45,501 nt of DNA from Oscillospiraceae bacterium. GTDB taxonomy: Bacteria; Bacillota; Clostridia; Oscillospirales; Ruminococcaceae. Shown one piece after another: positions 31,764 to 42,007 of this stretch (within the stretch, counting starts at the first letter, position 1; each line of letters starts with the position of its first letter). Under the pieces are notes generated by a model. That model was given only the letters and a program-made list of their open reading frames with translations. It made no database searches and had not been told where the DNA came from. The position numbers and the translations under genes are program-made. The stretch is taken from contig SVMZ01000025.1 in the NCBI GenBank assembly GCA_015067185.1, forward strand, positions 1-45,501. Direction: 5' to 3'.

Positions 31764-33110
31764 ATGGAAAAAAGAACGATAGGCGGACTGATTGCTGTAT
31801 TGCGGAAGGCAAACGGTATGACTCAAAGGGAGCTGGCCGAGCGACTGAATGTATCAGACAAAACGGTTAGCCGTTGGGAAAGGGACGATGGTGCTCCGGA
31901 TTTATCCGCCATTCCTGTTATTGCCGAGATTTTTGGTGTGACCTGTGATGAATTGTTGCGTGGAGAACGCAGATCTCCTTCAGAGCGTTTGGAGCCAATG
32001 AGTGATGCGGTAAATACCGAGACGAGTGCAAAAGCTGAAAAACAGCGGAAACACCTGCTGGCAGTAAGCTTTTCCAAATACAAGACACATACCTTTATCT
32101 CAATGGGAATTGCCGCAGTGGGACTGATTGCAGCAATGATTGGGAATTTTGGTTTTTTAAGAGCGTACATCGGATTTTTTGCCGGACTGGTGTTTTATCT
32201 GGCAGCCGGTGTGGCGCAAGTCATATTTGTCAACAGTGCCATGCTGTCTGTGTCGGAGGAAAATCAAGTAGGGTCGGACGAGGGGAAGTTTCGAAGAGCT
32301 GTAATCCGTCTGGCGGAGAGTGCCTTTGGAGAATTTGCTGCAGTTCTTGGTTTTTCTCTGCCGCTGATCATTTTCCCGGCAGATACCTATATGGGACTTA
32401 CTGCAGGCAGTTGGTTTCTTTATGGAATTTTGTTTGCCGGGGCTGCCGTTCTTCTGGTCGGTGTTGTATGCTATTTCCTCAATGCCGTTTTTCTGAATAA
32501 AGGCGTATATACACTGCAGGAACAGGAAGAAGAAAGGTATTGGTATCTGCACAGAAAGAAGGGAATGTGTGCCCTGATTTTGACCGGCATCATGGTGACG
32601 ACCGCTGTTGTGCACATAGCTGTTACGGAATTATGGGGACCTTGGTCGGTCATGGAGGGGATAAAATTTTATGATTATGAAAGTTTTGTCGCCTATATGG
32701 AGCAGGACATTCCCTATCAATATAAAAGTGTGGACGGCATGGCCATGGCTGAAGAGGTCGAGTCCGAAGATGTCCGGTATTATGACGAGTTTGGCAATGA
32801 AATCAGCGAAGAAGAGGCATTGCGGAAGGAACTGAGAATAGCGGATGGCAGCGAAAATGGAAAAGTAATATGCGAATATATTGCAAGAAATCAAATGGTG
32901 TGCAGTATCCGCTATACACAAACCGAAGACAGCCTGCTGCCAATTACGGTATGCACTTATGACGATCTTACTGCCGCAAAAGAGACCGTCGCTGTGAGAA
33001 ATAGAATTTTTATCGGTGTGTATTGTCTGGAGACAGCAGGAGGAATTGTGATGTATGCTGTGATAAGGAAAAAATATACGGAAAAGAAAGACAGGCGTTC
33101 TGATAAGTAA
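31764..33110 (+). CDS. XRE-family regulator fused to a multi-pass membrane domain
   Basis: 448 residues. The N-terminal ~65 residues are a helix-turn-helix ('LRKANGMTQRELAERLNVSDKTVSRWERDDGAPDLS'), followed by a linker and about five hydrophobic segments between residues 105 and 290, a soluble loop of about 120 residues with 'RYYDEFGNEISEEEAL', and a final membrane segment. Membrane-tethered XRE regulators of this kind are common in Clostridia, but their targets and signals are mostly unknown. The loop between the last two segments is presumably extracellular and may sense a ligand. The ATG at 31764 follows GAGGGAT. Confidence 0.82.
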   Translation: MEKRTIGGLIAVLRKANGMTQRELAERLNVSDKTVSRWERDDGAPDLSAIPVIAEIFGVTCDELLRGERRSPSERLEPMSDAVNTETSAKAEKQRKHLLAVSFSKYKTHTFISMGIAAVGLIAAMIGNFGFLRAYIGFFAGLVFYLAAGVAQVIFVNSAMLSVSEENQVGSDEGKFRRAVIRLAESAFGEFAAVLGFSLPLIIFPADTYMGLTAGSWFLYGILFAGAAVLLVGVVCYFLNAVFLNKGVYTLQEQEEERYWYLHRKKGMCALILTGIMVTTAVVHIAVTELWGPWSVMEGIKFYDYESFVAYMEQDIPYQYKSVDGMAMAEEVESEDVRYYDEFGNEISEEEALRKELRIADGSENGKVICEYIARNQMVCSIRYTQTEDSLLPITVCTYDDLTAAKETVAVRNRIFIGVYCLETAGGIVMYAVIRKKYTEKKDRRSDK

Positions 33111-33145
33111 CCGGGATGGTTTTTACAAACTGTAATATATATTTT

Positions 33146-33173
33146 AAGCCGCTCATTTTGGGGCGGCTTTTTG
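33146..33173 (+). terminator. Terminator after the XRE gene
   Basis: AAGCCGC (33146-33152) pairs with GCGGCTT (33163-33169), followed by TTTT. No other feature is seen up to the convergent flippase gene. Confidence 0.7.
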
Positions 33174-33296
33174 CGTATATGATAATCTGGAAAAAGAAAG
33201 TTTGTTGAAAAAAATAACATTATTATTAATACTAAAAGGATAATATGATTTATTATATACGTTTTGTTTTTGATATTTTGGGAGGAATATAGGGTG

Positions 33297-34850
33297 TTAT
33301 GAGTGAGTGGGACGCCTAGAAGTGGTTTTGGAATGTTTCAGGCGATGCAGGGAAAAGTCTTGTGGTTTTATACTATTTGTAATAATTAGAAGGGGAATAT
33401 ATAAGATGATGGAAAAAAGAATGGACAAAAGAAGAGAAAGAAAAGTGGAAGGTAACAAGCGTAAGAGGAGAGAAGAGAAGGCGGAGGCAGCTGCAGAACA
33501 GAGAAGCGGCTTGATAATCCAGTTGGAAAGAGAGAGGCGGACGCCGCTGATCTGAAGCAATTTGCGGATGCTGAGAACTGCGTTCAGTGCAGAGCCGACA
33601 AAGAGTATCATCAGATAACCAAGCGTTCCGGTCAAAGGAAGAAGAAAAAGGACCAGTAAGGTGCGGAAAAGAGCATCAATGGTGTTGAATTTGAGGGAAG
33701 TTACCTGCTGATCCAACGCTTTGAGAAGATTGTCTACAACGAAATCTATATACAGCAGCGGAATGATGGGGGCGAGAATGAATATATATTTTCCGGCTTC
33801 CGTGTCGGGATACAGAAGCGAGCCGATACGTTGACCGAAACAAAGAAAAATTCCCATGGAAAGCATGGCGTAGAGAAAGGTAACTTTCAGTGATTTTTGC
33901 GTCATAGTAGTGATGCGAATATGATCTCCGAGAATATTGGTTTCGGCAACTTCAGGAACAAGAAGCAGGGCGAAGGAAGAGATGATTGCAGAAGGAAAGG
34001 TGAGAACGGGCAGTACCATGCCTTTGATCAAGCCGTATTGCGAAAGAGCCGTCGCCGATGAAAAACCGAAGGATATCAACCCGCGGGGAATCAGCAGATT
34101 TTCTGCGGTGACAAGGGCAGAACGCAGATAAGCACCGAAAGCAACAGGAAGAGAGATTCTGAGAATTCGTTTCAGCATTCCCTGAAAAGCAGGTGAAAGA
34201 GTGAGAGAGCAGCGACGACTGGTCATCAGATAGGAAAAGAGGTAATAAAAAAAAGAGAGCAGCTCGGAAATGAGAGAGCCAAGTACAACGGCACAGCAGG
34301 CATATTCAATATCGGGCGGCATGAGAAAGGTGAGGGCAAGGCTAATCGCTGAGATTCGGGTGAATTGTTCCAGAATATCTCCGATAACGGTTCGGAGTGC
34401 CATTTTGGAGGCAATAAAATATCCTCTAAGACAAGAACCAGCGGCGAGAAAGGGCAGTGCAAAGGAAAAAACTTTCAAAGAAAGGGATGCTCTTTTGTCA
34501 CCCAGCCAATTGGCGGCGATAAAGTCCGAGCCGCAAAAAAGAATAGATGACGCAGTGATGCTGTAGACCAGGCTGAGAAGGAGACAAACAGCAACAGTTC
34601 GAAAGGGGCGTTCTCCCTTGGCAGCAGATTCCGATACAACGCGTGTCACGGCAAAGCTGAGTCCGGATATGGAAAAGGTGATGGCAAAACCGTAAACGGA
34701 GGTGACCAACTGATATAGTCCGATTCCCTGTGCACCCAGCCGGTTGGATATCCATACGCCGAAAACGGTATCCAGTGATCGGAGACCAAGAGTACTGAGT
34801 GTAATAATGAATGCGTTTAGGATAAAGCTTTGTAATTTGGTCCTGTACAT
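33297..34850 (-). CDS. SpoVB-like oligosaccharide flippase (MOP superfamily)
   Basis: 517-residue polytopic membrane protein with about 14 hydrophobic segments. 'RSLDTVFGVWISNRLGAQGIGLYQLVTSVYGFAITFSISGLSFAVTRVV'-like N-terminal organisation is characteristic of the SpoVB/MurJ-related polysaccharide transporter group, as are the 'GYFIASK' and 'LLKALDQQ' loops. SpoVB is needed for spore cortex formation in Bacillus; clostridial paralogues can serve other envelope glycans. The ATG at 34850 is chosen for GCGGGGA upstream. It diverges from addB. Confidence 0.85.
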   Translation of the reverse strand: MYRTKLQSFILNAFIITLSTLGLRSLDTVFGVWISNRLGAQGIGLYQLVTSVYGFAITFSISGLSFAVTRVVSESAAKGERPFRTVAVCLLLSLVYSITASSILFCGSDFIAANWLGDKRASLSLKVFSFALPFLAAGSCLRGYFIASKMALRTVIGDILEQFTRISAISLALTFLMPPDIEYACCAVVLGSLISELLSFFYYLFSYLMTSRRCSLTLSPAFQGMLKRILRISLPVAFGAYLRSALVTAENLLIPRGLISFGFSSATALSQYGLIKGMVLPVLTFPSAIISSFALLLVPEVAETNILGDHIRITTMTQKSLKVTFLYAMLSMGIFLCFGQRIGSLLYPDTEAGKYIFILAPIIPLLYIDFVVDNLLKALDQQVTSLKFNTIDALFRTLLVLFLLPLTGTLGYLMILFVGSALNAVLSIRKLLQISGVRLSLSNWIIKPLLCSAAASAFSSLLLRLLPSTFLSLLLSILFSIILYIPLLIITNSIKPQDFSLHRLKHSKTTSRRPTHS

Positions 34851-34921
34851 TTTTTCCCCGCTTTTCTGTCTGTTTTTGATCATACATATCAATCTATATG
34901 AAGCGGCAGCATATATTATCC

Positions 34922-34950
34922 TTGAAAAAAACAGGAGGATTGTATATAAT
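34922..34950 (+). promoter_or_regulatory. Promoter of addB-addA
   Basis: TTGAAA (34922-34927) and perfect TATAAT (34945-34950), 17-bp spacer, 60 bp before the addB start. Confidence 0.7.
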
Positions 34951-35010
34951 TATTTAAAAGGGCACAGCACGGTGTTGTGCCGAATGCTTTATTTGCGGGA
35001 GAGCGTTTTG

Positions 35011-38000
35011 ATGCTTGAGTTTGTTTTGGGAACTTCAGGAAGTGGAAAAACCGTTGCGATATATGAACAGATAGCGGACAGGGCGGCTGCAGGGAAAAAT
35101 ATATTGCTGCTCGTCCCGGAACAGTATTCTTTTGAGAGTGAGCGTACACTTTTTGAAAGAATCGGTCCGGTATTGATGAGGCAGGTGGAAGTACTCAGTT
35201 TCAAACGACTGGCCAACGCTGTTTTCAGAGCCTACGGCGGATTGTCTGCCGAAGTGATTGATGATACCGGAAAACTGCTTACCATGAGTGCGGCTTTATA
35301 TCAGCTGAGCGATCAGTTGGATTATTATGCAAAAAAAGCGGCCAACACCCAAAGTGTGGCCTTTATATCCGATTTGGTGGAGGTTGCCAACGAACTGAAA
35401 AACGCCTGTGTAACGGCAGAAAAACTGAGGGGTGCTGCCGAAAAAATCGGAATAGAGAAAGAAAAGACTCTTCTGTGCGGTAAAGTAAAAGAGCTGGCGC
35501 TGATTATGGAGACCTATCAGGCGCTGATAGATGCGGCAGGCAGTGATCCGACGGATGACCTGGTTAGAGCATGCTGTTTTTTGGAGGAGCATAACTTTTT
35601 TGCAGAGAAACAGGTGTATATTGATTCCTTTAACGATTTTACAGCAGACGAGTTTTTGATGCTGGAATATATCATACGCGGAGCTGAAAATGTAACTGTC
35701 GCACTTGCCTGCGACAGTTTCTATGATGAGCTGGAGGGGTGCGGACTTTTTTCCATTGTGCAAAAAACTGCACAGAGGCTGATGCGGATTGCCCGCAAAG
35801 AGTCGGTGCAGACAGCGGCACCGCTGTTCTGCACTTCCGGAAAAAGATTTACGGTACCGGCTGTGGCTCATCTGGAGAAATATCTGCTGAGAGCAGAACA
35901 AAAAGAATACAGTGAATTACCGGAAGAAATCAAACTGACTGCAGCAGGCAACTGCTATGAAGAAGCAGAGTATGTGGCGGCGGAAATCCGAAAATTGGTG
36001 GCAGAAAAAGGATGCCGTTACAGAGATATTGCGGTGATTGCAAGAAGCACACAACCATATCAGGATGCCATTGGTGCAGCATTTGAAAAATATGAGATTC
36101 CGCTTTTCATGGACAAACGTGTATCGGTGATGACCAAACCGCTGATGGCACTGATCATCTGTGCGGTAAAAATTGCAACAGAAGGATTTTCCACAGAGCT
36201 GCTGCTGAGATTGGCCAAAACGGGACTTGCCGGTGTTTCGGTGGAAGAAATCGGCGAACTGGAAGAATATATTTACATTTGGAATATTAACGGCGGCCGG
36301 TGGCGGATGGATTTCACTGAGGATCCGGACGGTTTTGAGGGACGTAGCAGAGAGAACAGCGAAAAACTGGAAGCGATCAATGCTTCGCGGCGCAAATTGA
36401 TTGGGCCGCTGGAAAAGCTGCGGTCGGAGATGGCGGAATGTGACGGCGTGGGTTTTGCCACGGCGGTATATTCCTATCTTCGTCGCCTGAATGTTACCGA
36501 ACAGCTGGAACAGCTGGCGCAGAAATATGAGATGATCGGCGAAACGGTGTTTGCAGATGAACTGGAGCCGCTTTGGGAACTGACAATATCTCTGCTGGAG
36601 CAGTTTGCGGTTACACTGAAGGGTGTATGCCTTCCGGAAAAACGCTTTGCCGAGTTGTTTCGTTTGGCGGCTGCCAAGGCGGATATCGGTATGATCCCTC
36701 ATACCGTGGATCAGGTCACGGTCGGCTCGGCAGACAGGATCCGTACAGGCGATATCAAAGCGGTTTTTGTAATTGGGGTCAATGACGGCGAGTTTCCCGC
36801 GATCCATGAGGGCGGGGGAATATTTACCGCATCAGATCGTCAGGCGTTGGCGCTTTGCGGTTTGGATATTAGCGAAAAGCAGGAGGACAGGCCGCTGTTT
36901 GAGCGTATGTTTTTATACCATGCCATGACCTGTGCTTCGGAAATGGTCAGCGTTAGCTATAAAAAATACGATTTGGACGGAAAGCCTCTGCAGCCGTCCG
37001 CAGTAATCAAACAACTGGAGACCCTGTTTCCGCTGTTGAAGGCGGAAAATGTTAAAGAAAGAACAGGCACAGAAGATATCTGGAATGATACGACGGCATT
37101 TGAAATTTATGCAGCAAACAGAAGAGAAGCGGGGAAATCGGAATTTATTGCCTCGCTGCGAGAGTATCTTCTTGCAGAACCGAAGTTTTCCGGCCGTACG
37201 GAGCATCTGGGGGATATGTTTACCCCCGAACGGTTCCGTATTGCGGACAGAGAGATCACGCAGCGGCTGATCGGGAAAAAATTACGGTTGGCCCCCTCCA
37301 ACATAGACCGATATTTCAGCTGCCGTTTTTGGTATTTCTGCTATGATTGTCTCCGGCTGAAAAAAAGAAGAAAAGCAGAAATGTCGCCGCTTGAAACGGG
37401 AACACTGATTCATCATGTGCTGGAAAATATGCTGAGAGAATATCAACCGTCGGCACTGGTGAAGCTGGAAAAACAGGAACTGGAGCAACAGGTGGAGCGG
37501 CTGCTGAACAATTATCTTAAGGAGACTCTCGGAGGAAGCACAGAAAAAACGCCCCGTTTTATCTATCTGTATGAGAGACTCAAAAACAGCATTCTGCGTT
37601 TGCTGCAGCGCCTTGGTGATGAATTTGAGCAGTGCGACTTTGTTCCCGCTGCATTCGAACTTGCCATTAAAGAAAACAGCAATCCGGTCAGTTCGGTAAA
37701 ACTGTGTACGGAAAATGGAACGGAAATCGTGGTTGAGGGAACAGTAGACCGCGTGGATGTGATGGAAAGGGACGGCAAAAAATACGTGCGCGTGGTGGAT
37801 TACAAATCCGGAGGAAAAGAGTTCAATCTTTCGGATGTTTACTATGGAATCAATCTTCAGATGCTGATCTATCTGTTTTCAATTCAGCGTCAGGGAAGCG
37901 GCGCGCTGGAAAATGCAATTCCTGCCGGGGTGCTGTATCTGCCTGCAGACGGCGAGGTTGTAGAAGTAGGGCGCGGCGCCACAGAAGAAGAGATACGAGA

Positions 38001-38451
38001 CAAAGGCAGAGAGCACTACCGTATGAATGGGCTTTTGCTGAATGATTTGACATCCATTAAAGGGATGGATAACAATTGCACAGGTAAATTTATTCCGATA
38101 AATTTCAACAAAGATGGTTCCATCAGCCGTGCGGAAGGTTCTAAAACACTGGCATCGCTGGAAGAGATGGGAAGTATCTGCCGTTATATAGACGGATTGA
38201 TCACAGATATGGCGCGGATGCTGGAAGAGGGAGATGTTGCCGCGGTGCCGCTGCGCAGTGGAAAACAACAACTGGCCTGCGATTACTGTGAGTATGCTGA
38301 GATTTGCCGAAGATCTGCTGACAGTCCGGAAAAAAATATGCTGACAGTTATGAGCAGAGCCGATTTTTATGAGGCAATCAACCTCGGGAATGAAATCAGC
38401 AGGGAAGGAGGAGGCAATATTGGGAAGACAGTGGACAAAACCTCAGAATGA
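35011..38451 (+). CDS. addB: ATP-dependent helicase/nuclease subunit AddB
   Basis: 1146 residues, close to the usual size of clostridial AddB. The N-terminal Walker-A-like loop 'GTSGSGKT' (about 7-14) is intact. The C-terminal RecB-type nuclease has 'VRVVDYKSGGKEF' with the catalytic Asp-Lys pair, and the iron-sulfur staple of AddB is complete: one Cys in 'YFSCRFW' near residue 770 and CxxCx5C in 'CDYCEYAEIC' near 1090-1098. With AddA it resects double-strand breaks for RecA loading. The ATG at 35011 follows GGGAGAG; longer frames upstream overlap the flippase promoter region. Its end overlaps addA by 32 bases. Confidence 0.95.
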   Translation: MLEFVLGTSGSGKTVAIYEQIADRAAAGKNILLLVPEQYSFESERTLFERIGPVLMRQVEVLSFKRLANAVFRAYGGLSAEVIDDTGKLLTMSAALYQLSDQLDYYAKKAANTQSVAFISDLVEVANELKNACVTAEKLRGAAEKIGIEKEKTLLCGKVKELALIMETYQALIDAAGSDPTDDLVRACCFLEEHNFFAEKQVYIDSFNDFTADEFLMLEYIIRGAENVTVALACDSFYDELEGCGLFSIVQKTAQRLMRIARKESVQTAAPLFCTSGKRFTVPAVAHLEKYLLRAEQKEYSELPEEIKLTAAGNCYEEAEYVAAEIRKLVAEKGCRYRDIAVIARSTQPYQDAIGAAFEKYEIPLFMDKRVSVMTKPLMALIICAVKIATEGFSTELLLRLAKTGLAGVSVEEIGELEEYIYIWNINGGRWRMDFTEDPDGFEGRSRENSEKLEAINASRRKLIGPLEKLRSEMAECDGVGFATAVYSYLRRLNVTEQLEQLAQKYEMIGETVFADELEPLWELTISLLEQFAVTLKGVCLPEKRFAELFRLAAAKADIGMIPHTVDQVTVGSADRIRTGDIKAVFVIGVNDGEFPAIHEGGGIFTASDRQALALCGLDISEKQEDRPLFERMFLYHAMTCASEMVSVSYKKYDLDGKPLQPSAVIKQLETLFPLLKAENVKERTGTEDIWNDTTAFEIYAANRREAGKSEFIASLREYLLAEPKFSGRTEHLGDMFTPERFRIADREITQRLIGKKLRLAPSNIDRYFSCRFWYFCYDCLRLKKRRKAEMSPLETGTLIHHVLENMLREYQPSALVKLEKQELEQQVERLLNNYLKETLGGSTEKTPRFIYLYERLKNSILRLLQRLGDEFEQCDFVPAAFELAIKENSNPVSSVKLCTENGTEIVVEGTVDRVDVMERDGKKYVRVVDYKSGGKEFNLSDVYYGINLQMLIYLFSIQRQGSGALENAIPAGVLYLPADGEVVEVGRGATEEEIRDKGREHYRMNGLLLNDLTSIKGMDNNCTGKFIPINFNKDGSISRAEGSKTLASLEEMGSICRYIDGLITDMARMLEEGDVAAVPLRSGKQQLACDYCEYAEICRRSADSPEKNMLTVMSRADFYEAINLGNEISREGGGNIGKTVDKTSE

Positions 38452-41400
38452 TGCCATCTGTGCCAGGGGCGGAACATTGCTTGTACGGGCAGCTGCGGGC
38501 AGCGGAAAAACGGCGGTGCTGGTGGAACGTGTGGTATCCATGATAACAGATCCGCAGACCCCGGTTGATGTAGACCGACTGATTGTTGCCACCTTTTCCA
38601 ATGCCGCTGCCCAGGAGATGAGGGGAAGAATCTCCGATAGGATTGAAGAGATACTTCTGAACGGGAGCGGTGGAAATCGGCTGAGGAAACAACAGCTGCT
38701 GCTTGAAACGGCACAGATCGGTACGGTGCATTCCTTCTGTCTTAGGCTGATTCGTGAAAATCCGGATCAGTTGGGGCTTCCGTCAGATATGAGAATTGCC
38801 GATGAGGCAGAGATGATGCAGCTGAAACAGGATGTTCTGGATGAATACCTGGAGCAGCGGTACGAGCACGCAACAGAGAATTTTCATTCTCTTGTGGAAC
38901 TTCTGTCCGAGGGACGCAGCGACCGGAATCTGAAAGGTACCATATGTAAATTATATGATTTTATGCGCTCACATCCCTTCTATGAAAAATGGATGCAGAA
39001 GATGCTGGATTTATATAATCCTGAAATTTACGTGGAAGAGAGTGTTTGGGGAAAAGAAATTCTGAATTATGCCGTTACGGTGCTGACATATCTTCTTTCT
39101 CTGGCAGAATCGTCGTTGAGACTGCTGCAGGGGGAGGAAAAATTGCAGAAAGCATATGCTGACAGTTTTGAGGCCTGTGCTGTTGTAATTGGACGGATGT
39201 TGGAAGCAGCCCGAAACAAAAAATGGGATGTCCTGACCGCAGAACTGCATCGGTTTACCGTGCCGGCATTGAAAGCTGTGCGCGGATGTGAGAATGAGCA
39301 ACTGAAAAAACTGCTGCAGGAGAACAAAAAAACAATAAGCGCAGCTTTGGAAAACTTAAGACAAAAACAGTTTTTTACCGATTCCGCAGGTTTTCGTGAG
39401 GATATTACAGAGTTAGCTCCGATGGTAAAGGAGCTGTTTACTGTAACGCTGGAATATGATAAACTGCTTCAGAAGCGCAAGCAGGCAGAACTTCTGATGG
39501 ATTTTTCGGATATGGAGCAGTATGCACTGACACTTTTATACACAGAAGATCCCGAAGGAAACGGATATCTGCGCAGCGATGTAGCAAAAGCATGTGCAGC
39601 GCAGTATGAGGCTGTTTTCGTGGATGAATATCAGGATACCAATGCGGCGCAGGATATGATATTCCGGGCAATATCGAGGGACGAAAAAAATATCTTCATG
39701 GTAGGGGATGTCAAGCAGAGTATCTACCGTTTCCGTCAGGCAATGCCGGAGATATTCATTGAGAAGCAGGAACGTTTTTCGCCTTTTGAGGAGGGTGTTT
39801 ATCCTGCCAACATTGTGCTGAGAAAAAATTTCCGAAGCATGCCCGCTGTGCTCAGTGCTACCAATTATGTCTTTGAAAAATTGATGAGCAAAGATTTGGG
39901 AGAGGTGGATTATAACGAAGAGGAACGGCTGATCCCGGATGAGGGAAAACCGTCGGAGGGAGCGGCACATCTGGCAGAAACGGATTTTGTGCTGATCGAT
40001 ACCAACGACGATACGGAGTTGGAAACATCTTTCAAAGAGGCGGCGTATATTGCTTCCGAGATCAAAAGAATGATTGCTGAAGGCTTTGTTGTGTTTGATA
40101 AAGAAGGACCGCGAAAGGCAGAGCAGCGGGATTTTGCTATCCTTTTGCGTTCCAAGAGTAATCGGGCAGAGCAGTATATCAAGGCACTGACAAGAGCGGG
40201 ATTGAGTGTGAATTTTTCCGGCGAGGAGATGTTTTTTGCCTTGTCGGAGATATCGCTGATGATGTCCATGCTCCGTGTAATTGATAATCCCTTAACGGAT
40301 ATTGCTCTGGCAGCGGTACTGCTGTCGGAAATGTTTGGGTTTGCACCGTCAGATCTGGCACAGATCAGACTGGCAAAAAGCAGGATGCCGTTGTTTGTTT
40401 GTATGGGAATCCGCGCAGGAGAGGGCGATGAAAAATGCAAAGCTGCACTCGAGAGGATTGCCCGGTTTCGGTTAATTGCTTCAACGGTTTCTGCCGATGT
40501 GCTTTTACGGAAGATATACGATACGATGGATATTCTGCCCATCATGTCCGGAAATGAGAACGGCAGCGAACGGATTTCCAATCTGCTCCGGCTGATTGGC
40601 ATTGCCGCAGATTACGAATCTCATTCATCTTCGGGATTGAGCGGCTTTCTGCGGTATACAGACAGAATGCGGGAAGACGGCATAAAGGTGAAAAAGGCAG
40701 CTGCGGCATCAGGCAGAAACAGCGTAAATGTTATGACCATACATGCCTCCAAGGGATTGGAATTTCCTATCGTATTTGTACCGGACAATACAAAAAAAAT
40801 CAACAAGATGGATCTGTACAAAAAAACAATGCTGCATGCAGGATTGGGTTTTGCCTGTGTACGGCGAGATAAAGAGAGAGGAATTCAGTTTGCCACCGTT
40901 CCCAATGAGGCATTGAAATTGGCGAATGAAGCGGAATTGATGTCAGAGGAACTGCGCGTGCTTTATGTCGCCATGACCAGAGCAAGAGACAAGCTGATTA
41001 TGACAGCCGCGGCAGATCATGTGCAGAAAATGATAGAAAATGCTGCCGCAGGACTTGGCAGCGGTGAAATATCTCCCTATTTGGTACGGCGCGCCGAAAG
41101 TGTATCAAAATGGCTGTTGATGGTGCTTCTGCTGCACCCGGACGGCAAAGTGCTGCGGGAGTATGTGGAGGGTTTCCACCCACTGATTCAGCCGGACAGC
41201 AACGGTAGCAGGTGGAATATCCGTATTGCAGCATACAGGGAAGAAGCATCAGAGAATAAAGATGAAAAAGAAGATGTTTTGCCGAGCGGTAAGCTGATAG
41301 AGGAGATAAAAAAACGCACAGCACAATGTTACCCCTATGCTTATGCAACGGAGATTCCCAATAAGCTGAGTGTTTCCGAGCTGTCGCACGGAAAGCAGGC

Positions 41401-41962
41401 GAAGAGAGATTTCGGAAGAATCCCTGCCTTCAACCGCGGTAATGCGCTGACACCGGCGCAAAAGGGAACGGCGCTGCATACATTCATGCAGTTTGCGGAT
41501 TACCGTCATGCAGAGGAAGACCCGGAAGGGGAACTGAACAGACTTCTGTCGGCGGGTTACATCACGCAGGCACAGCGGGATGCCATTGAAACAGAGCATC
41601 TTCTGCGCTTCTTTGAGAGCAGGCTGTACCGAAGAATGGCCTCCGCCGAGAAAATATACCGCGAGTTTAAATTTTTATATAATGAAGCAGCCTCCCGGCT
41701 CGGTTTCGAGGGAGAAGATACCATAACCATACAGGGGATTGCCGACTGTGTATTTGTCGAAAATAATCGGTTGATCGTGGTGGATTACAAAACCGATAGA
41801 GTGAAGACAGAGGCAGAATTAGTGCAGCGGTATCATCGTCAGCTGGAAGTATATGCAGATGTTCTTTCCCAGAGTTTTTGTCTGCCTGTAGGAGAGATGC
41901 TTATCTATTCCCTGCATCTCGATTGCGAAATTACTGTTGCAAAAAATGTCGAGCTATGGTAA
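38420..41962 (+). CDS. addA: ATP-dependent helicase/nuclease subunit AddA
   Basis: 1180-residue UvrD-like helicase-nuclease. The Q-motif start 'RQWTKPQNDAI', Walker A 'AAAGSGKT' (24-31), motif II 'VDEYQDTNAAQ', 'MVGDVKQSIYRFRQA', 'VMTIHASKGLEFPIVF' and 'LRVLYVAMTRARDKLIM' are all present, and the C-terminal nuclease has 'VVDYKTDRV'. It is the motor and one nuclease of the AddAB complex. The start is a TTG at 38420 behind GGAGGAGG; an ATG at or near the expected N-terminus is absent, and in-frame codons further upstream lie deep in addB. Overlap and this strong site indicate translational coupling with addB. Confidence 0.95.
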   Translation: MGRQWTKPQNDAICARGGTLLVRAAAGSGKTAVLVERVVSMITDPQTPVDVDRLIVATFSNAAAQEMRGRISDRIEEILLNGSGGNRLRKQQLLLETAQIGTVHSFCLRLIRENPDQLGLPSDMRIADEAEMMQLKQDVLDEYLEQRYEHATENFHSLVELLSEGRSDRNLKGTICKLYDFMRSHPFYEKWMQKMLDLYNPEIYVEESVWGKEILNYAVTVLTYLLSLAESSLRLLQGEEKLQKAYADSFEACAVVIGRMLEAARNKKWDVLTAELHRFTVPALKAVRGCENEQLKKLLQENKKTISAALENLRQKQFFTDSAGFREDITELAPMVKELFTVTLEYDKLLQKRKQAELLMDFSDMEQYALTLLYTEDPEGNGYLRSDVAKACAAQYEAVFVDEYQDTNAAQDMIFRAISRDEKNIFMVGDVKQSIYRFRQAMPEIFIEKQERFSPFEEGVYPANIVLRKNFRSMPAVLSATNYVFEKLMSKDLGEVDYNEEERLIPDEGKPSEGAAHLAETDFVLIDTNDDTELETSFKEAAYIASEIKRMIAEGFVVFDKEGPRKAEQRDFAILLRSKSNRAEQYIKALTRAGLSVNFSGEEMFFALSEISLMMSMLRVIDNPLTDIALAAVLLSEMFGFAPSDLAQIRLAKSRMPLFVCMGIRAGEGDEKCKAALERIARFRLIASTVSADVLLRKIYDTMDILPIMSGNENGSERISNLLRLIGIAADYESHSSSGLSGFLRYTDRMREDGIKVKKAAAASGRNSVNVMTIHASKGLEFPIVFVPDNTKKINKMDLYKKTMLHAGLGFACVRRDKERGIQFATVPNEALKLANEAELMSEELRVLYVAMTRARDKLIMTAAADHVQKMIENAAAGLGSGEISPYLVRRAESVSKWLLMVLLLHPDGKVLREYVEGFHPLIQPDSNGSRWNIRIAAYREEASENKDEKEDVLPSGKLIEEIKKRTAQCYPYAYATEIPNKLSVSELSHGKQAKRDFGRIPAFNRGNALTPAQKGTALHTFMQFADYRHAEEDPEGELNRLLSAGYITQAQRDAIETEHLLRFFESRLYRRMASAEKIYREFKFLYNEAASRLGFEGEDTITIQGIADCVFVENNRLIVVDYKTDRVKTEAELVQRYHRQLEVYADVLSQSFCLPVGEMLIYSLHLDCEITVAKNVELW

Positions 41963-41965
41963 AAT
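41937..41965 (+). promoter_or_regulatory. Promoter of pyrB inside the addA end
   Basis: TTGCAA (41937-41942) and TAAAAT (41960-41965), 17-bp spacer, 42 bp before the pyrB start. No attenuator-like hairpin is seen in the short leader. Confidence 0.55.
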
Positions 41966-42007
41966 TATCGTCAGAGAAATTATTTGTAGTTTTTTCGGAG
42001 GTGCCAC

